DNA from: Aquanectria penicillioides
Taxonomy: Eukaryota > Ascomycota > Sordariomycetes > Hypocreales > Nectriaceae
Length of the DNA: 64,000 bases
Direction: 5' to 3'
Assembly: GCA_003415625.1 (NCBI GenBank)
Contig: PYIU01000009.1
Location: forward strand, 496,001 to 560,000
Part shown: piece by piece, positions 11,936 to 22,863 of the stretch
How positions within the stretch are numbered: position 1 is the stretch's first letter
How the letters are laid out: each line of letters opens with the position of its first letter
Position numbers and translations under genes: made by a program
The notes under the pieces: generated by a model
Databases searched by the model: none
The model's input: only the letters and a program-made list of their open reading frames with translations
Told to the model about the DNA's origin: nothing

Positions 11936-12457
11936 TTACGCGAAAGAGTTGGGCTTGGTGGTGTCGGCATGCGCGCTGTGGCCACGCGAGCGCATGAAGG
12001 CCAGACCATCCAGAGCAGTCAAAGCAGTGAAGAGACCCCAGATGAAGAAGGCGAATGCGACGGCGGCTTGCGCGCTGTTGCAGTATGTGGCGTTGCAATG
12101 GGGGACGCCAACAAAGGCAGCGAGAGCGATGGCACCGGCGAACCAGAAAATCGTAGTCACAAGAAGAAGGCCGAGGGCAGCCATGCCGTGGAAGAATCGG
12201 TCCAAATAGATAGGGAACACGGCGAGGTATAGGAGGACGAGAATCGACCAGACGGTGTTAAATAGCATGAAGCTGTAAGTGGCGGGAGAGCTGACATATG
12301 CATTGGAAGTCATGTCGACAACTACATGCCACATTAGAGTCCCGAGAAGAGGATGTCGAAAAAAAATGGGGAACGCACGATAAGACATGAGACCAAGCTC
12401 AATGATGAGGAAGACGGCCAAGACCGCGTGAGCGATGGTAGAAATGCCAAAAGCCAT
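11936..12457 (-). CDS. MARVEL-domain four-helix membrane protein
   Basis: A small membrane protein of the fungal MARVEL (Nce102-like) group, which acts at plasma-membrane domains and in non-classical export. Two exons: 12379-12457 and 11936-12321, joined by a GTGCGT donor and a CATGTAG acceptor that restore MSYLVDMTSNAYVSS, giving 154 aa. Reading through the intron would insert about 21 unrelated residues. Four hydrophobic segments are visible: AFGISTIAHAVLAVFLIIEL, a stretch around FNTVWSILVLLYLAVF, one around MAALGLLLVTTIFWFAGAIA and one around AVAFAFFIWGLFTALTALDG. The start is the ATG at 12457 (MAFGIS); an in-frame ATG at 12538 would add 27 residues unlike the family. Conserved TTIFWFAGA and the YCN loop support the family call. 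Confidence 0.85.
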   Translation of the reverse strand: MAFGISTIAHAVLAVFLIIELGLMSYRAFPIFFRHPLLGTLMWHVVVDMTSNAYVSSPATYSFMLFNTVWSILVLLYLAVFPIYLDRFFHGMAALGLLLVTTIFWFAGAIALAAFVGVPHCNATYCNSAQAAVAFAFFIWGLFTALTALDGLAFMRSRGHSAHADTTKPNSFA

Positions 12458-14731
12458 GGTGATGGTGTTGATGATAAATTTACTTCGTCGAGTTATGATG
12501 GATTCAGATATCGGAGGCGACAGTAAGTCAAGTGCCACTGTGCGCTGGAGGACGGAGAAGGGAGAGGCTAGGCGAGGTATATGGGAGAAGTCGCGCGGGG
12601 AGATGTGAGATTAAGACTGTGGATGCAGAAGTAGAAGGCAAGATCGCAAGATGGGCAGCACAACAAGGCGGGTTGGGTAGCATTTATGAGGTGGGAATGT
12701 CTTGGGCAGGCCATGACGACTTATGATCGATGACCTATAGCGCAACGCTTAGAGCCGTGAATTTCTAAAAGCTCAACGCCAAGCAAAGGGACCGGGAAGG
12801 GAGCAGGCCGGGTCATGGTCATGCGGACACGCAGCAGATGGGGAATGAACAGCCCTACAAGACAACCGCAGTGGACGCTAACACGTCAGGACTTGGAAGA
12901 ACAGGCAAGACAAGACGATGCTGTCAATCGTCATTCCCGCAGTGCCACACTCTGGTGTCTGGGGTGTGCTGGGATGGGCGCGTGTGTAGTGTGCCGCGTG
13001 CGGCGTGTGGACCATCTGGTGATCCCTCGGGTCCTTGGATCCTTGAAGGAGGGGTGGCAGTTATGGCGTGGTGTTCTTGTTCGCGGCAGTGAGCGCTGGA
13101 ACCCGACGCAGAAGGTTTGAAGCGATTGCGGCGAACAGCCGTGATTCGATGACGACTGAGAGAAAAAGCCCAGGGTGGTGATGCTGGGATTGACACTCGG
13201 ATTCACACTCGGATTGACACTCGGATGGGGCGGCAGGCTTGTGCCGAGTCGAGAAACTGGGCCACGATGGGGGGCCCTGGGGCAGCCTTGGGGAGCCATG
13301 GGAACCTCCGGGGGGGTGGAATGGCAGAAGACGAGTGGTTGAGCTCGTCGTTGGCCCAGGCTGCCCAGCCTGTCTGGTTGTGGCGCCTCAAAGGAATGAC
13401 GTTGGTAGCGGGTGGTGAGGTCATCGTGCGTGGCTTTGGCACTGGTTTAGCACTGGCTTCGGCACGACTTTGACACTGGCTTCATGCTTTCGGGCTTTTG
13501 GAATCGACAATGGGCGTGGCTTGGCGTCCATTTTGGCGCCCGTCATGGGGCTGCCGTCAACTGGTTCAACTCGTTCATTCGCTCGTGGTCGCGGGATCCT
13601 TTGACGACAAGAATACGAATACAGAACCTCCACTGTTTCGGACAGCAGTCACACCCACACGACGCAGTATCACCACCGGTCAGTGTCAACCAGTGCTTCG
13701 CGATTCCGGGGCGTGTTGTGAGGAGGTCTTGAAGCTTTTCATACTTTGCTGTGTTGCGCCGCTGACAGTGCAAGACTTTGTCAAGAATACGTAGCATGAA
13801 AGTAAAGCATTTAATGAGGGGCTTGGATCTAGCCCGAAACGGCTCTTTCTTCTTTTGTTCACATTTACTTGTCCACTCTTTCCCGTCAATCTTTGGCGCT
13901 ACCTTCCCCGTCCAAGTCAAAGTCGTGATAATGAATCATGATCCGTCGACACCTGATCTCTGAGGCCACGCACCACCTGTTTGCCATGATCTGGCCCCCC
14001 CAATGCCAACTCTCTTTCAGCTTCTTTCTCCAGACGTACGTAACAAGCGAGCTCAACAAAGTGCAAATCATGGGCTTGAAGAAAAAAGTAGGGTCCAGAA
14101 AAAAATATCTCAATCCCTATCTAATGCGCCCGGTCGACTGACGACGCCTTTGCTGTGATAACCGTTCGAGATCGTGTTTCATCACAACACAGCCTTGACC
14201 TGGTAGCTGAAATGCCCCGGCAGTTATCATCCCAAGCCACCAATCGCGTACGCAATCACGGTGCCCCCATCCGACAACTCCGGACCTTTCAACACTGTGC
14301 GCAAGCTCCCGTGCTCTGATTCGCGAGTGCAACTTGGCTGCCTCCAACCAGCTCCCTCATGAAACTCGAGGACACCATTAAGTCAGAAACTCGACTTCAT
14401 TGACTGAGAGGCCAGTATCATTGAGAGTGAATATCTTCGCTGTCATCGTGTGGTTCGACAGTCCCGGAGCCACCTGCGATTTACTTCAACATCCCAATCA
14501 ACAAATAAAATATACAATTGCCACAACCGGATTGATATTCTCAAATCCGTAAGCGCAATGAAACCCGGGATTCAAGTGACCCCGACTTGATATCTGTGTC
14601 AAAACTACGTGGCAGCAGTAATGACCAATATTAATCAACCAGCCGACAAGCCCCGCTGCCGGAAACAATCTAATAAAACAACCCACCAGTATGCGCCTTT
14701 ATGATTCCAGGGTCCCAAATTCCCCTTGCCG
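12458..14731. other. 2.3-kb spacer
   Basis: Upstream of the MARVEL gene and downstream of the rhodopsin-domain gene. No supported gene was found. It contains three near-identical 12-bp units (ATTGACACTCGG type) at 13189-13224. Confidence 0.6.
13189..13224. repeat. 12-bp tandem repeat, three copies
   Basis: Three consecutive copies of ATTGACACTCGG; the second has C in place of G at one position. Intergenic. Confidence 0.85.
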
Positions 14732-16352
14732 TTATTTCTGCGTTTTGTCCTTTACCGAAGCGCGCTTCTTCTTGCGATCTTCGTACATGACTGTCACCGT
14801 TGTGGTCTGAAGGATGGCCCGTTCAACGTCGACATCTTCGTTCGAGGACCGTTCATCCCAGATCGGCTCCGCAGAGCTTGCATCTCCAAATTTGTTGACA
14901 GATTCTTGTCGTCTCAAATGTCGGGCAATGATCTTTTCGGGCTTGTCCCCGTCCGGTCCCGCAGCGGCATCCGCCGGCGCCGCATGGCCAATCGTTTGCA
15001 GGTCAAACCCGGCGGCCTCGTCAACCGTCATGCCAAACTTGTCTACTCTCTTCTTGGGTGCGACGCTTCCAATCGTCTTGAACGGGTGTCGGTAGCCTCC
15101 TGCTGATGCGCTAATTTGATATCTTGCTGATGAGCCGCGCTCGCCGATAAGCTTGGGCGCTACATGGATGAAGAACCGGCGGAGCGTTGTCAAGGATGCG
15201 CACATAATAAGGAGGTTCGCTTCGACAAAGCTAGAAACGCGAAATGTCAGACCAAAAGCCACAATTGACTAACGCATCAACTTACATCCATATCACAGCC
15301 CTCGAGATGGTCCAAAACACGTCCCAGTTACGAGTGATCGGCATCAGGAATATCATGCGAACAATTGAAGTCACAAGAGTCCTGCCAGTGAAGCTGTGTC
15401 AGCAGGCTACAACGTTCCGACTCCGGGTTTTTCAATACTCACGCTGAGCCAATGGTAAAAAGTAGAATCAGGCCTGCCTTTTGTCGTGGCGGTATTTGCA
15501 GTTTCACAATCATGGGAATGGGCATGGCCAGCAGGATCACATCTGTCAGGACTCCGAGCCCAGCGGTGGCAATGAAGACAGCCGATCGGTCGATGCACTC
15601 GCCTCCCTTGTAGTATGGATCCCAGTGTCGTTTCATCGGGCGGCATCCAAAAAGAATGGCGAAAAACACGGCAGTGTTGTATCCTGCCACAAGGAAGAAG
15701 ACGGAATACACGGACCACTTCCACCACTTTTGCGGCGAGAGCTTACGGTAGAAGAGCACAAGAGCTGATTTGGCGAATCCAGTTTCCACGGCGTATAGAA
15801 TAGGTGTTATCACCATGATCTAAATGACAGCTTGTTAGTTGGAGTGCAACGATGAAGAGCAAGTCCGCGTGGAGTGCGTACTTTGCTACCCTCCTCAAAC
15901 TTGGCGATGGGTATTTCCCAGACGTGTACTCCCATAATTTCGTTTGCATAAGATCCTTCTCTATAATCAGCAAATATGTTCTAAGAAGAAGACTAATGTC
16001 AATAAGAATCATCTAGTGGAACTCACGAATAACTGCGCCCTGTACTGCAAGCGAAAAGACCCAAGCAAGAATCATGCATGCTTGTGAGTCAGGTCAGCAC
16101 AACATCTCTTACTCGCAGCGAGATGAATATTAGAGGCAAGTTCATACCTGTCTCTGGGTCAAATTTGCGCAAAATCCACAGCTTGACGTATAGGAACTGG
16201 GAGAGGAACAACAAGGCCAGGAACATGCCAACTCCGGATATCACATATGCCGCCAGAACATCTCGCCGCTGTGGGTTATTGAAGTCAACCTCGTAACCTT
16301 CTGGGGGTGCTGAGAAGACGGTGACGCCGTTGATAACGGGAAATGGAGGCAT
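14732..16352 (-). CDS. Fungal rhodopsin-domain (SAT4/PTH11-like) integral membrane protein
   Basis: Six exons reconstruct a 435-aa protein: 16148-16352, 16027-16080, 15882-15958, 15443-15819, 15286-15381 and 14732-15230. Frames join cleanly at GT-AG sites (donors GTATGA, GTGAGT, GTACGC, GTGAGT, GTAAGT). The product has the seven-helix Fung_rhodopsin layout: a first helix around VISGVGMFLALLFLSQFLY, then the conserved MGVHVWEIPIAKFEEGSK loop, VITPILYAVETGFAKSALVLFYRKL, the WDP...C loop (RHWDPYYKGGECID), a helix with TDVILLAMPIPMI, and a last helix around WTISRAVIWIFVEANLLIMC. The cytoplasmic tail of about 150 aa is hydrophilic. PTH11-like members are proposed receptors, but most are uncharacterised and this one has no N-terminal CFEM domain. 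The third acceptor (GAG rather than CAG/TAG) is the least certain junction. Confidence 0.85.
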
Positions 16353-19300
16353 CGTTGGGTGTGGTGCGGCTGACAAGTCGCTATGGCGAAGTCGTCGAGA
16401 CCATTCAATGAACCCCGCGATGGAGACGAGTCTTGAGGGTGCTAAAGCTGACCACACAGGGTTTTTCCTTTTTTTTTTTTTTTTTTTAAGATTTCACCAA
16501 GGCGATGACAGAACTGAGAATCGAAGATCGTCGGGACTTGTTTCAGTAATCGAGAGGGAAGGGAGTGATAGTCTCGTCTGGCGGTGAAAGTCGAGATATC
16601 TCGGATGTTACTCGCAGCAACCAGCCTCACCCACGCCAGGTGGGAATGACTCGGGTTAAATTGAAGAACACACAGGGCAGGAAAGAAAGGATAAACGAAA
16701 ATAGGAAACAAAATAACGAGCAGCCAATGCCAAGACCCGGCTCAAAAGCACATGAGTCGACGTGGGGAAATAAGCGAAGAGAAATAGATGAAACTCCAAG
16801 AACCCAACAAGGCATACTGCGCCGGGGAGGGGGGACGGGGAGGGGGAGGGAACGACGACATAGATAAAACCAACGAAAGATCAGGGAATCCCAGGCTCAG
16901 TCGCATCGGCAACATACGCTAACGATCCACGAGGCGTTGGCTGTCGAAGCGCATGAGAACGCCGTAAGCGTGAGCAAAACAAGAGCTGGGACCATTGTCT
17001 TCCCTTGCTCATGCCTGCCTGCGTGCACGCGTACATGCAGCAATTCGCCTCCCGCATCGGGCCTCCAGCCAAGGCCAGCCAAGGACAAGGGACAATCAGC
17101 CGTTCTCCATAGCTACCATAGCTAGTCTTTCAGCAATGTCAATGTGCCCCAGCAGCCTCTCAAACGTGGCAATATTTGGCCTACTTCGGTTCCACGGCTA
17201 CCACCATACCACCCCTGGCCCTCTGCCCTCAAAAGAAGTCTTAACTGACCAGGGATTTCGTATCATGTTTTAGCGGGCGGCCGTCTGTATCCACCAGGCG
17301 ACGAATGCATACCTACCTGCCTCCATACATGGGAAAAGTCTCCGTACACACACATTACATGCTGTGGGCTTGCTGTGCAGTGACGCACCGCCGGAGCCAC
17401 TCTCGGGTCCGCGCCCGGGACGGCGAAGGGAATCGCCGGCTCGCCAGAGACAGAGGTGCGACGGGTACCGAAAGGAAATAGAGAATGAGACCCTGCCTCT
17501 GCCTCTCAGTGGCCCACGCCAGGCGGCTGACATGATGATGATGCCGGCGCTGGTGCTGGTACCGGTGCTGATGGGTAACTTACTCCAACACCCTGGGCGG
17601 CCACTTGAGCCTTCAAGGCTGCGGAGGCTGCGCCAATGGCCTGTTTCTCCCAGCATCCATTGACGAAGACGTCGTTTCACAATCTGACGTATCCCACCGA
17701 CCCGTCCTCGCACCAGATCATCGCCAAGGATTCGTCCTCCACGAGATCGGGCCAGGGTTCGGGAGGGTCCCGGATGGCTAGGACTCTAAACCTGCTTCGC
17801 CCTGGCGGCCCTGTCAGCTCGTCTACACATCCCCTTGTTGCTTCGGGATGTGGGCGGAAGGTCGCCCGTCGTTCGGCGAGCATCATCCTCAACATCATCA
17901 TCACATCGTCTGATTTGATCTGATCTGCAATCATTTTTCGCTTAGCACTCCGGAGGTCCTGCAAAGCGTTAAGCGTAATCCCCTTTGCAGCAGGGCCCTG
18001 CACTTGGTTCCAACCCAGAACCACATGGGATGTACCGAGGTCGGGAGCTGTATCCGTATGTATGTCCCTATGTGGGCGCTGTATATGCCGTGCTTGGTAT
18101 GCATACTCGTCTGCACCATCACCGGGAAACATCCGTCATCCCTCTTGTCAGTGAATCCTCTGCCGCCTCTGCCTCCGCTTTACGCCTCAAAAACTACAAG
18201 CCAAAAGATGTTCCCCTCAGTCCCATTGTTCAAGACGGCACTGCCGTCGAAACAGGATTGCTGGCCTCGCAGCCCTACCGTCACATCGTGCACATCATCC
18301 TTTACTAATTACCACCCCCGTTCCTCTCTCCCCTTGCTTGTTCTGAATGACAGGAGAAGGCAGCTACGCGAAGACCCGTCCATGATCACGCAAGTAAAAT
18401 CCTTCCACGCTCCAGGAATTGGACCCGCGTACAGGGACATGGGGCTGTTTGGCAGGTAAGCACACACCAGCGGCCAATGTCCATGTTCCCTCCCAAGAGG
18501 CGCTGAGCAGGCCGCCCCATGAAGCTCCCGCGGGCGCCCGCGCCGCAGCCAGCCCCAAGATACCGATTGCTTATTTCTTTTTCCGCCGCCGCCGCCGAAG
18601 AAAAAGAAAAGGAAATGTGGAAAAGAAAGCTCTCTGAAGGATATCTCGGATGCCATGCGCTGCACTGTACTGTATCGGTCGGCGCGATGCGATCTGGCAT
18701 TTGAATCCCCGCTCTCGCCCCTTGTGGTCATACAGCGCGTGTTTGAGCCCGCGCTTGGCCTTGTTCTCTGGCTAAGAGGGGCGCGCGCATGCCCTGTTGT
18801 TTTTATCTTTCTTTGCTTCTTTCTGTTGTTTCCATTGTCGATCTTCGGCAAAGTTTCTTTTTTTTCTTCTTCTTCTTCTTCTTCCCCACGATTCGAACTG
18901 CGCCGCGTGTTTCTTCCAGAACGCCATCTTGAGCTGGCGACGCCGAGCTAAGGCAAGCCCCGTGCAGTTTGCAATCTGTATGTTGGCATGTCTAATGTAC
19001 TGTACATGTAACAGCATGGCACCTAATAAACTAGCGGCGGCGGCGGGAAGCGCCGGCTGGTCGGAAACAGGGATTGTGGTACTGTAGCCTGTATGAGCGT
19101 GTGTAGAGTGGGTATTGACTTGACGCACGCAGTCTGACAATCGTCACAAGACACAGGAGGAACATCGTGGGTTGGACCTTGCTTACAGATTAAAGGGGAG
19201 ACGGGCGCCGACCAACAAAGAATTCTGGGATGGTAACGCTCCGACCAGCCATGTCGGCGAGGCGTTCTATTTCTCTTGTACTTAGGTGTTCGTCTCTCAT

Positions 19301-19435
19301 CACTACTTTCCCGCGTTGGTTCCTAAGCTTTCCTTGCTTGCTTCATTTCCTTTCCTTGCAAGCTCCGCTGTCCTTCTTTTGACATCAGATTGCTCGCCGC
19401 CACCAATCTCTGCTCTCCCCTCGTTAGCCCTCAGC
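16353..19435. other. 3.1-kb spacer
   Basis: Promoter side of the rhodopsin-domain gene and 3' flank of the phosphodiesterase gene. No supported gene was found. It holds a T-rich run near 16471-16487, short TTC repeats near 18861-18881, and a possible very short secreted peptide frame near 16980-17010 that I could not support. Confidence 0.55.
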
Positions 19436-20680
19436 TCAGACCTTGATATCGAGGCAGTTGGCATAGTAAGTAACTGTGGCGCTCCAGTCGGAGAACAGAC
19501 CAATGATGCCAATCTGACTCCAGAGCACATCCACCAGCTTGAAAATGTCGCCGTCCTTCTTGATCACCTTCATAATAGAGCCGTAGTAGTAATCAGTGGC
19601 AGTAAGGCTCGAGATGGGAGGGGATCGCTCCAGACTCCAAGAGATAATGTCGAGGCCCAGCTTCTTGGCCTGGATGGCATACTCGCTGGGGACGATCTCG
19701 CCATCCTTGCCAGTGACGAGGTAAGGCAGAGGAGGCGCAACGATGCGGACGCCATCCTTCTTGTACTGTGTGAGGTTCTGGACGGCCAGAGGGAACGTCT
19801 CCTCAGTATCGCCGTTCTCGTCGAGGTAGACGGCCTGCTTGCCGAACTTGGGCTCGTTCTTGAGCCAGTAAAGGATATCGGCGTACAGGAAGCTCTGGGG
19901 CCACACGCGCGAGGGCTTGATGCCGGCCTCCTTGTACTCGTCAATCATCTGCTGGGCATACTTCTCCTGGGTATAGTCGCCATCGAAAGGCATCGAGACC
20001 TCGGGGGTCTTGAGCTCGGGTGTGAACTGGAGACCGAGGGAATCCACGAGCGCAATGTGCTCCTTGTGGCTCAGAAGAGTGCCGCATGTAGCATACAAGT
20101 CGGTCCTCCAGTTAGGCGTGCCGTCAAGGTAGTCCTTGGCGGTGGTCGCGCTCGAGTTGGAGCCGTCCATCTTAGCACAGAGCGACTTGAACTCCTTCAG
20201 AGTGATGTCGCTGGTGCAGCACTTGGCCGAGGCCGCAGTACCGTTGCCGGCAGCCTTGAAGGGCTTGGTGCACTTGGCATTGAGCTCAGGGATGTTGACA
20301 ATATTGGTGGTCGTGTGCAAGTCGCACTGGCTGTGACGGCACACCAGTTGTCGGTCCTTGGTGAATGCGACGTCACACTCGAGGATACCGGCGCCCATGC
20401 GGGCTCCAGCAAGGTTCGACTCAAGGGAGTGCTCGGGGATCTGGAGCGTGCCGCCGCCACGGTGGCCAATGGACCAGCTGGACATCTTCATCTTGTCGTT
20501 AGAGCAGGACTGGAGCTTCTTCTTGAGTGGGCCGTCGTCCAGGGCGTTGATCAAGTAGTAGGGACGGGGACCAAGCTCAATCTGCTTGATGGGTTGGACC
20601 GTGTTCTTGCTGGAAGCAGGCGCAGCGACAGCCGGGGTTACAGCGGCCAACCCGGCCACGAGAGGGGTTGTGAAACGCAT
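19436..20680 (-). CDS. Secreted glycerophosphodiester phosphodiesterase-like protein
   Basis: A GDPD-family protein with a TIM-barrel fold, expected to hydrolyse glycerophosphodiesters to glycerol-3-phosphate plus an alcohol, probably outside the cell. Single exon, 414 aa, starting at the ATG at 20680 (MRFTTPLVAG). The next in-frame ATG upstream, at 20809, would put about 43 residues before the signal peptide. Residues 1-20 look like a signal peptide. Catalytic features: H73-R74-G-G, Glu83 in IPEHS, Glu101 and Asp103 in LECDVAF, and His116 in VCRHSQ. This order matches the GDPD pattern, although the usual HD pair reads HS here. Many Cys residues (C59, C115, C119 and a CCTS motif) fit an extracellular fungal branch. 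The exact substrate is unknown. Confidence 0.85.
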   Translation of the reverse strand: MRFTTPLVAGLAAVTPAVAAPASSKNTVQPIKQIELGPRPYYLINALDDGPLKKKLQSCSNDKMKMSSWSIGHRGGGTLQIPEHSLESNLAGARMGAGILECDVAFTKDRQLVCRHSQCDLHTTTNIVNIPELNAKCTKPFKAAGNGTAASAKCCTSDITLKEFKSLCAKMDGSNSSATTAKDYLDGTPNWRTDLYATCGTLLSHKEHIALVDSLGLQFTPELKTPEVSMPFDGDYTQEKYAQQMIDEYKEAGIKPSRVWPQSFLYADILYWLKNEPKFGKQAVYLDENGDTEETFPLAVQNLTQYKKDGVRIVAPPLPYLVTGKDGEIVPSEYAIQAKKLGLDIISWSLERSPPISSLTATDYYYGSIMKVIKKDGDIFKLVDVLWSQIGIIGLFSDWSATVTYYANCLDIKV

Positions 20681-21571
20681 CTTGAGCTTGGGTAGGATGA
20701 ATTGAGGTTCACGAGAGACAATAACAGCGACAGCGAGGTACGATTGAGCAACGGTTTTGATACAGGACCACCGGGAGAGCAGCCAAAGATGCACCAAAGT
20801 GAGACCCAAGACCGAGACGGGGATTGACCAGAGTGATTGAGTCTGAGACTTAGGCTGGCTGGGGCCGAGAACAACAATTAGGATCCAGCGGGCAGGCGGG
20901 CAGTTCTTATGGACGTGCAGCTCTCTCTACACGACGATCCGCATCGGATAGGCCTATTTAGGAAGTTGAGGTAAATGACGTCGAGCCACGGCCCTAGATC
21001 CCACAGGGCCGAGGACCGGATCCCATCTCACGCTCTCGCCAGACGAACCGGGCTCATGCCACAGAAGGATGTCTTCGCCGTGCCCTCGGTCTATCGGTTT
21101 GGCATAGTGGCGGACCAGAACGCTGGAATCATGGTGACGATCATGCCCGGTACCTGTCGAGCAACAAGGTTACAAGGTTGCCGGATAAGCTTAGAACACG
21201 GCCAGCTAGCTATCGGGGAGCACGTGTGGGGGAGCTCCCAGCGTCGTTGGAGAGTTTAGTGCCTTGTCGGACACCAGACGGCCAAGACCTGGTCGAGGCG
21301 TGTCGCATCCTGACCGTTTGATTCGCTGTCATTGGGGATATGCCCACGCCCGACCCTGGTTCCAATCATCCACCACAAAAGCCGGTGTCTCCGGATCGAT
21401 TTGCGCAATTGCATCAATTGAGGAGCCAAGGCCGTTGTTGCGGAGCTTAAACGGCCGGTTTGTACGCGGCATTCATGTCGGTGCCCGGCTCGTAGATCCG
21501 CATATGATCATCCCATCTTGTCATTCCGCATGTACAAACCCTGACTCGCACCATAGCTACAGCTCACAGCC
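20681..21571. other. Spacer between GDPD start and GH18 stop
   Basis: No gene seen. Both flanking genes are on the minus strand, so this is GDPD promoter plus the 3' flank of the chitinase gene. Confidence 0.6.
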
Positions 21572-22863
21572 TCACAGCTCGTCCTTGCCCACCCTTAGAC
21601 CTCGAAACTCGCGAACTTCTTTAGCCGTGGCCTTGAAATGATCGAATCGGGGAGCATCCTCCCCAAGGCCCCAGGCGAACACGCCCCCCACCTTAAGCTG
21701 TGGGACAAGGTCCTGCAACTTTCGTTGGATACTCCCCACCGTATCGAATGACCACCATCGTAATTCACGAGAATCCCAGTAATAGTAGCTCCCATCTTCA
21801 TCATAATCCCCTTCAGCTTGCGCACGTGCAAACGATGCCGCCACTTCTTCGGGAGTCTTATCGTGCCAGCTAAATGCGCCTGTCTTGCCCATGTCTGCGC
21901 CAGTTTTCGGGTCTTCCAGCAGCTGGGTAGGACAACCCCGCGGGTCCTCAACGTTACACTCCTGAGTAATGAACCACTTGACGTAGTATCCCAATCCGAG
22001 ATTGAGCTGGTGAGGTGGGGCACCACGATCGATATAACGTTGGACAGCAGCGAGCGAGTCGGCGACACCGCTATGATGCTTGGTTACAGAATCACGTCGA
22101 TTCATCAAATCATAGGTCATGACGTTGAGAAAATCGGCCTGCTGCATCAATCGAGGGATGGTTGCGGAAGTATAAGCCATCAAGTCGACCTCCTTGCCTG
22201 GCACGGCAATCGAGAGCAACTTCGTTGGACCCAGCGCAACGCGAATGTCCTCGATGAGAGAGACAAAAGCTTCAATTTCCCATCCACGTTCGGAATTGGG
22301 AATTAGCTTGTAATCGTCGCGATTTCCTCTGCAGCTTCGTCAGTCCCTAGCTAACAAAGACAGATAAGAGATTGCGCACCCAGGATACTCCCAATCTATG
22401 TCCACGCCATCAGCACCGAGGGTCTCGACCATAGCGGCGACATTCTTCGCCCATCGCTTCCTCGAAGAATCTGTTTTTGCCGCCACTCCAAATCCATCGT
22501 TGTCGCCCCAACCTCCAATGGCCACCGTGACCTTGGTTCCTGGGGCGAACTTGGCGCGGACCTCGTCGACGGTGGCAAAGAGGGGAAACTCGGATGGGTC
22601 GTCGGCGTTCAAAACATCGGACCGCAAAAAGGCCAAGACGACGTGTGTGATATCTTCTACGACATCCTTGGCGGGCACAACATTGTGTTGCCTAGAGTCG
22701 GACAGAATCTGCAAGTTAGTTTTCGTCAAGGGATTTAAACGTGATCGGGCGGAAGCTACCCAGTCAGGTACATGAGACATCGAAATGGCTCCATTGCTGA
22801 GGCAACAACCGTGGTTGTAAACAGCATCCAAAGCCACACACACCAGGTAAATTGAGGCGCCAT
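21572..22863 (-). CDS. Secreted GH18 chitinase-like glycosidase
   Basis: Three exons, 22760-22863, 22380-22691 and 21572-22328, give 390 aa. The first intron removes a stop and joins MYLTG to QHNVVPAKDV; the second joins WEYPG to GNRDDYKLIP. Residues 1-23 form a signal peptide. The GH18 signature DGVDIDWE is at residues 129-136, with Glu136 as the proton donor. AIGGWG (about 92-97) is the conserved SxGG-like strand, and FLNVMTYDLMNR carries the later Met-Tyr-Asp motif. FAWGLGEDAP near the end is the last barrel strand. There is no chitin-binding module or GPI tail. The family includes chitinases and endo-beta-N-acetylglucosaminidases; chitinase is the more likely role, in wall remodelling, nutrition or antagonism. 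Confidence 0.9.

Noticed and set aside
16897..17088. Possible tiny secreted peptide (MVPALVLLTLTAFSC...) on the minus strand
   Set aside because: The signal-like start is attractive, but only about 32 residues follow before a stop and no convincing intron extends it.
19286..20695. A long plus-strand open frame (469 codons) opposite the phosphodiesterase gene
   Set aside because: It is the antisense shadow of a high-GC gene with third-position bias. The minus-strand product has signal peptide and GDPD catalytic motifs; the plus-strand product has none.
10142..22863. A carbohydrate-active enzyme or secretion gene cluster
   Set aside because: GH43, GDPD and GH18 are kilobases apart, on different strands, and interleaved with unrelated membrane proteins. 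Nothing shows joint regulation.
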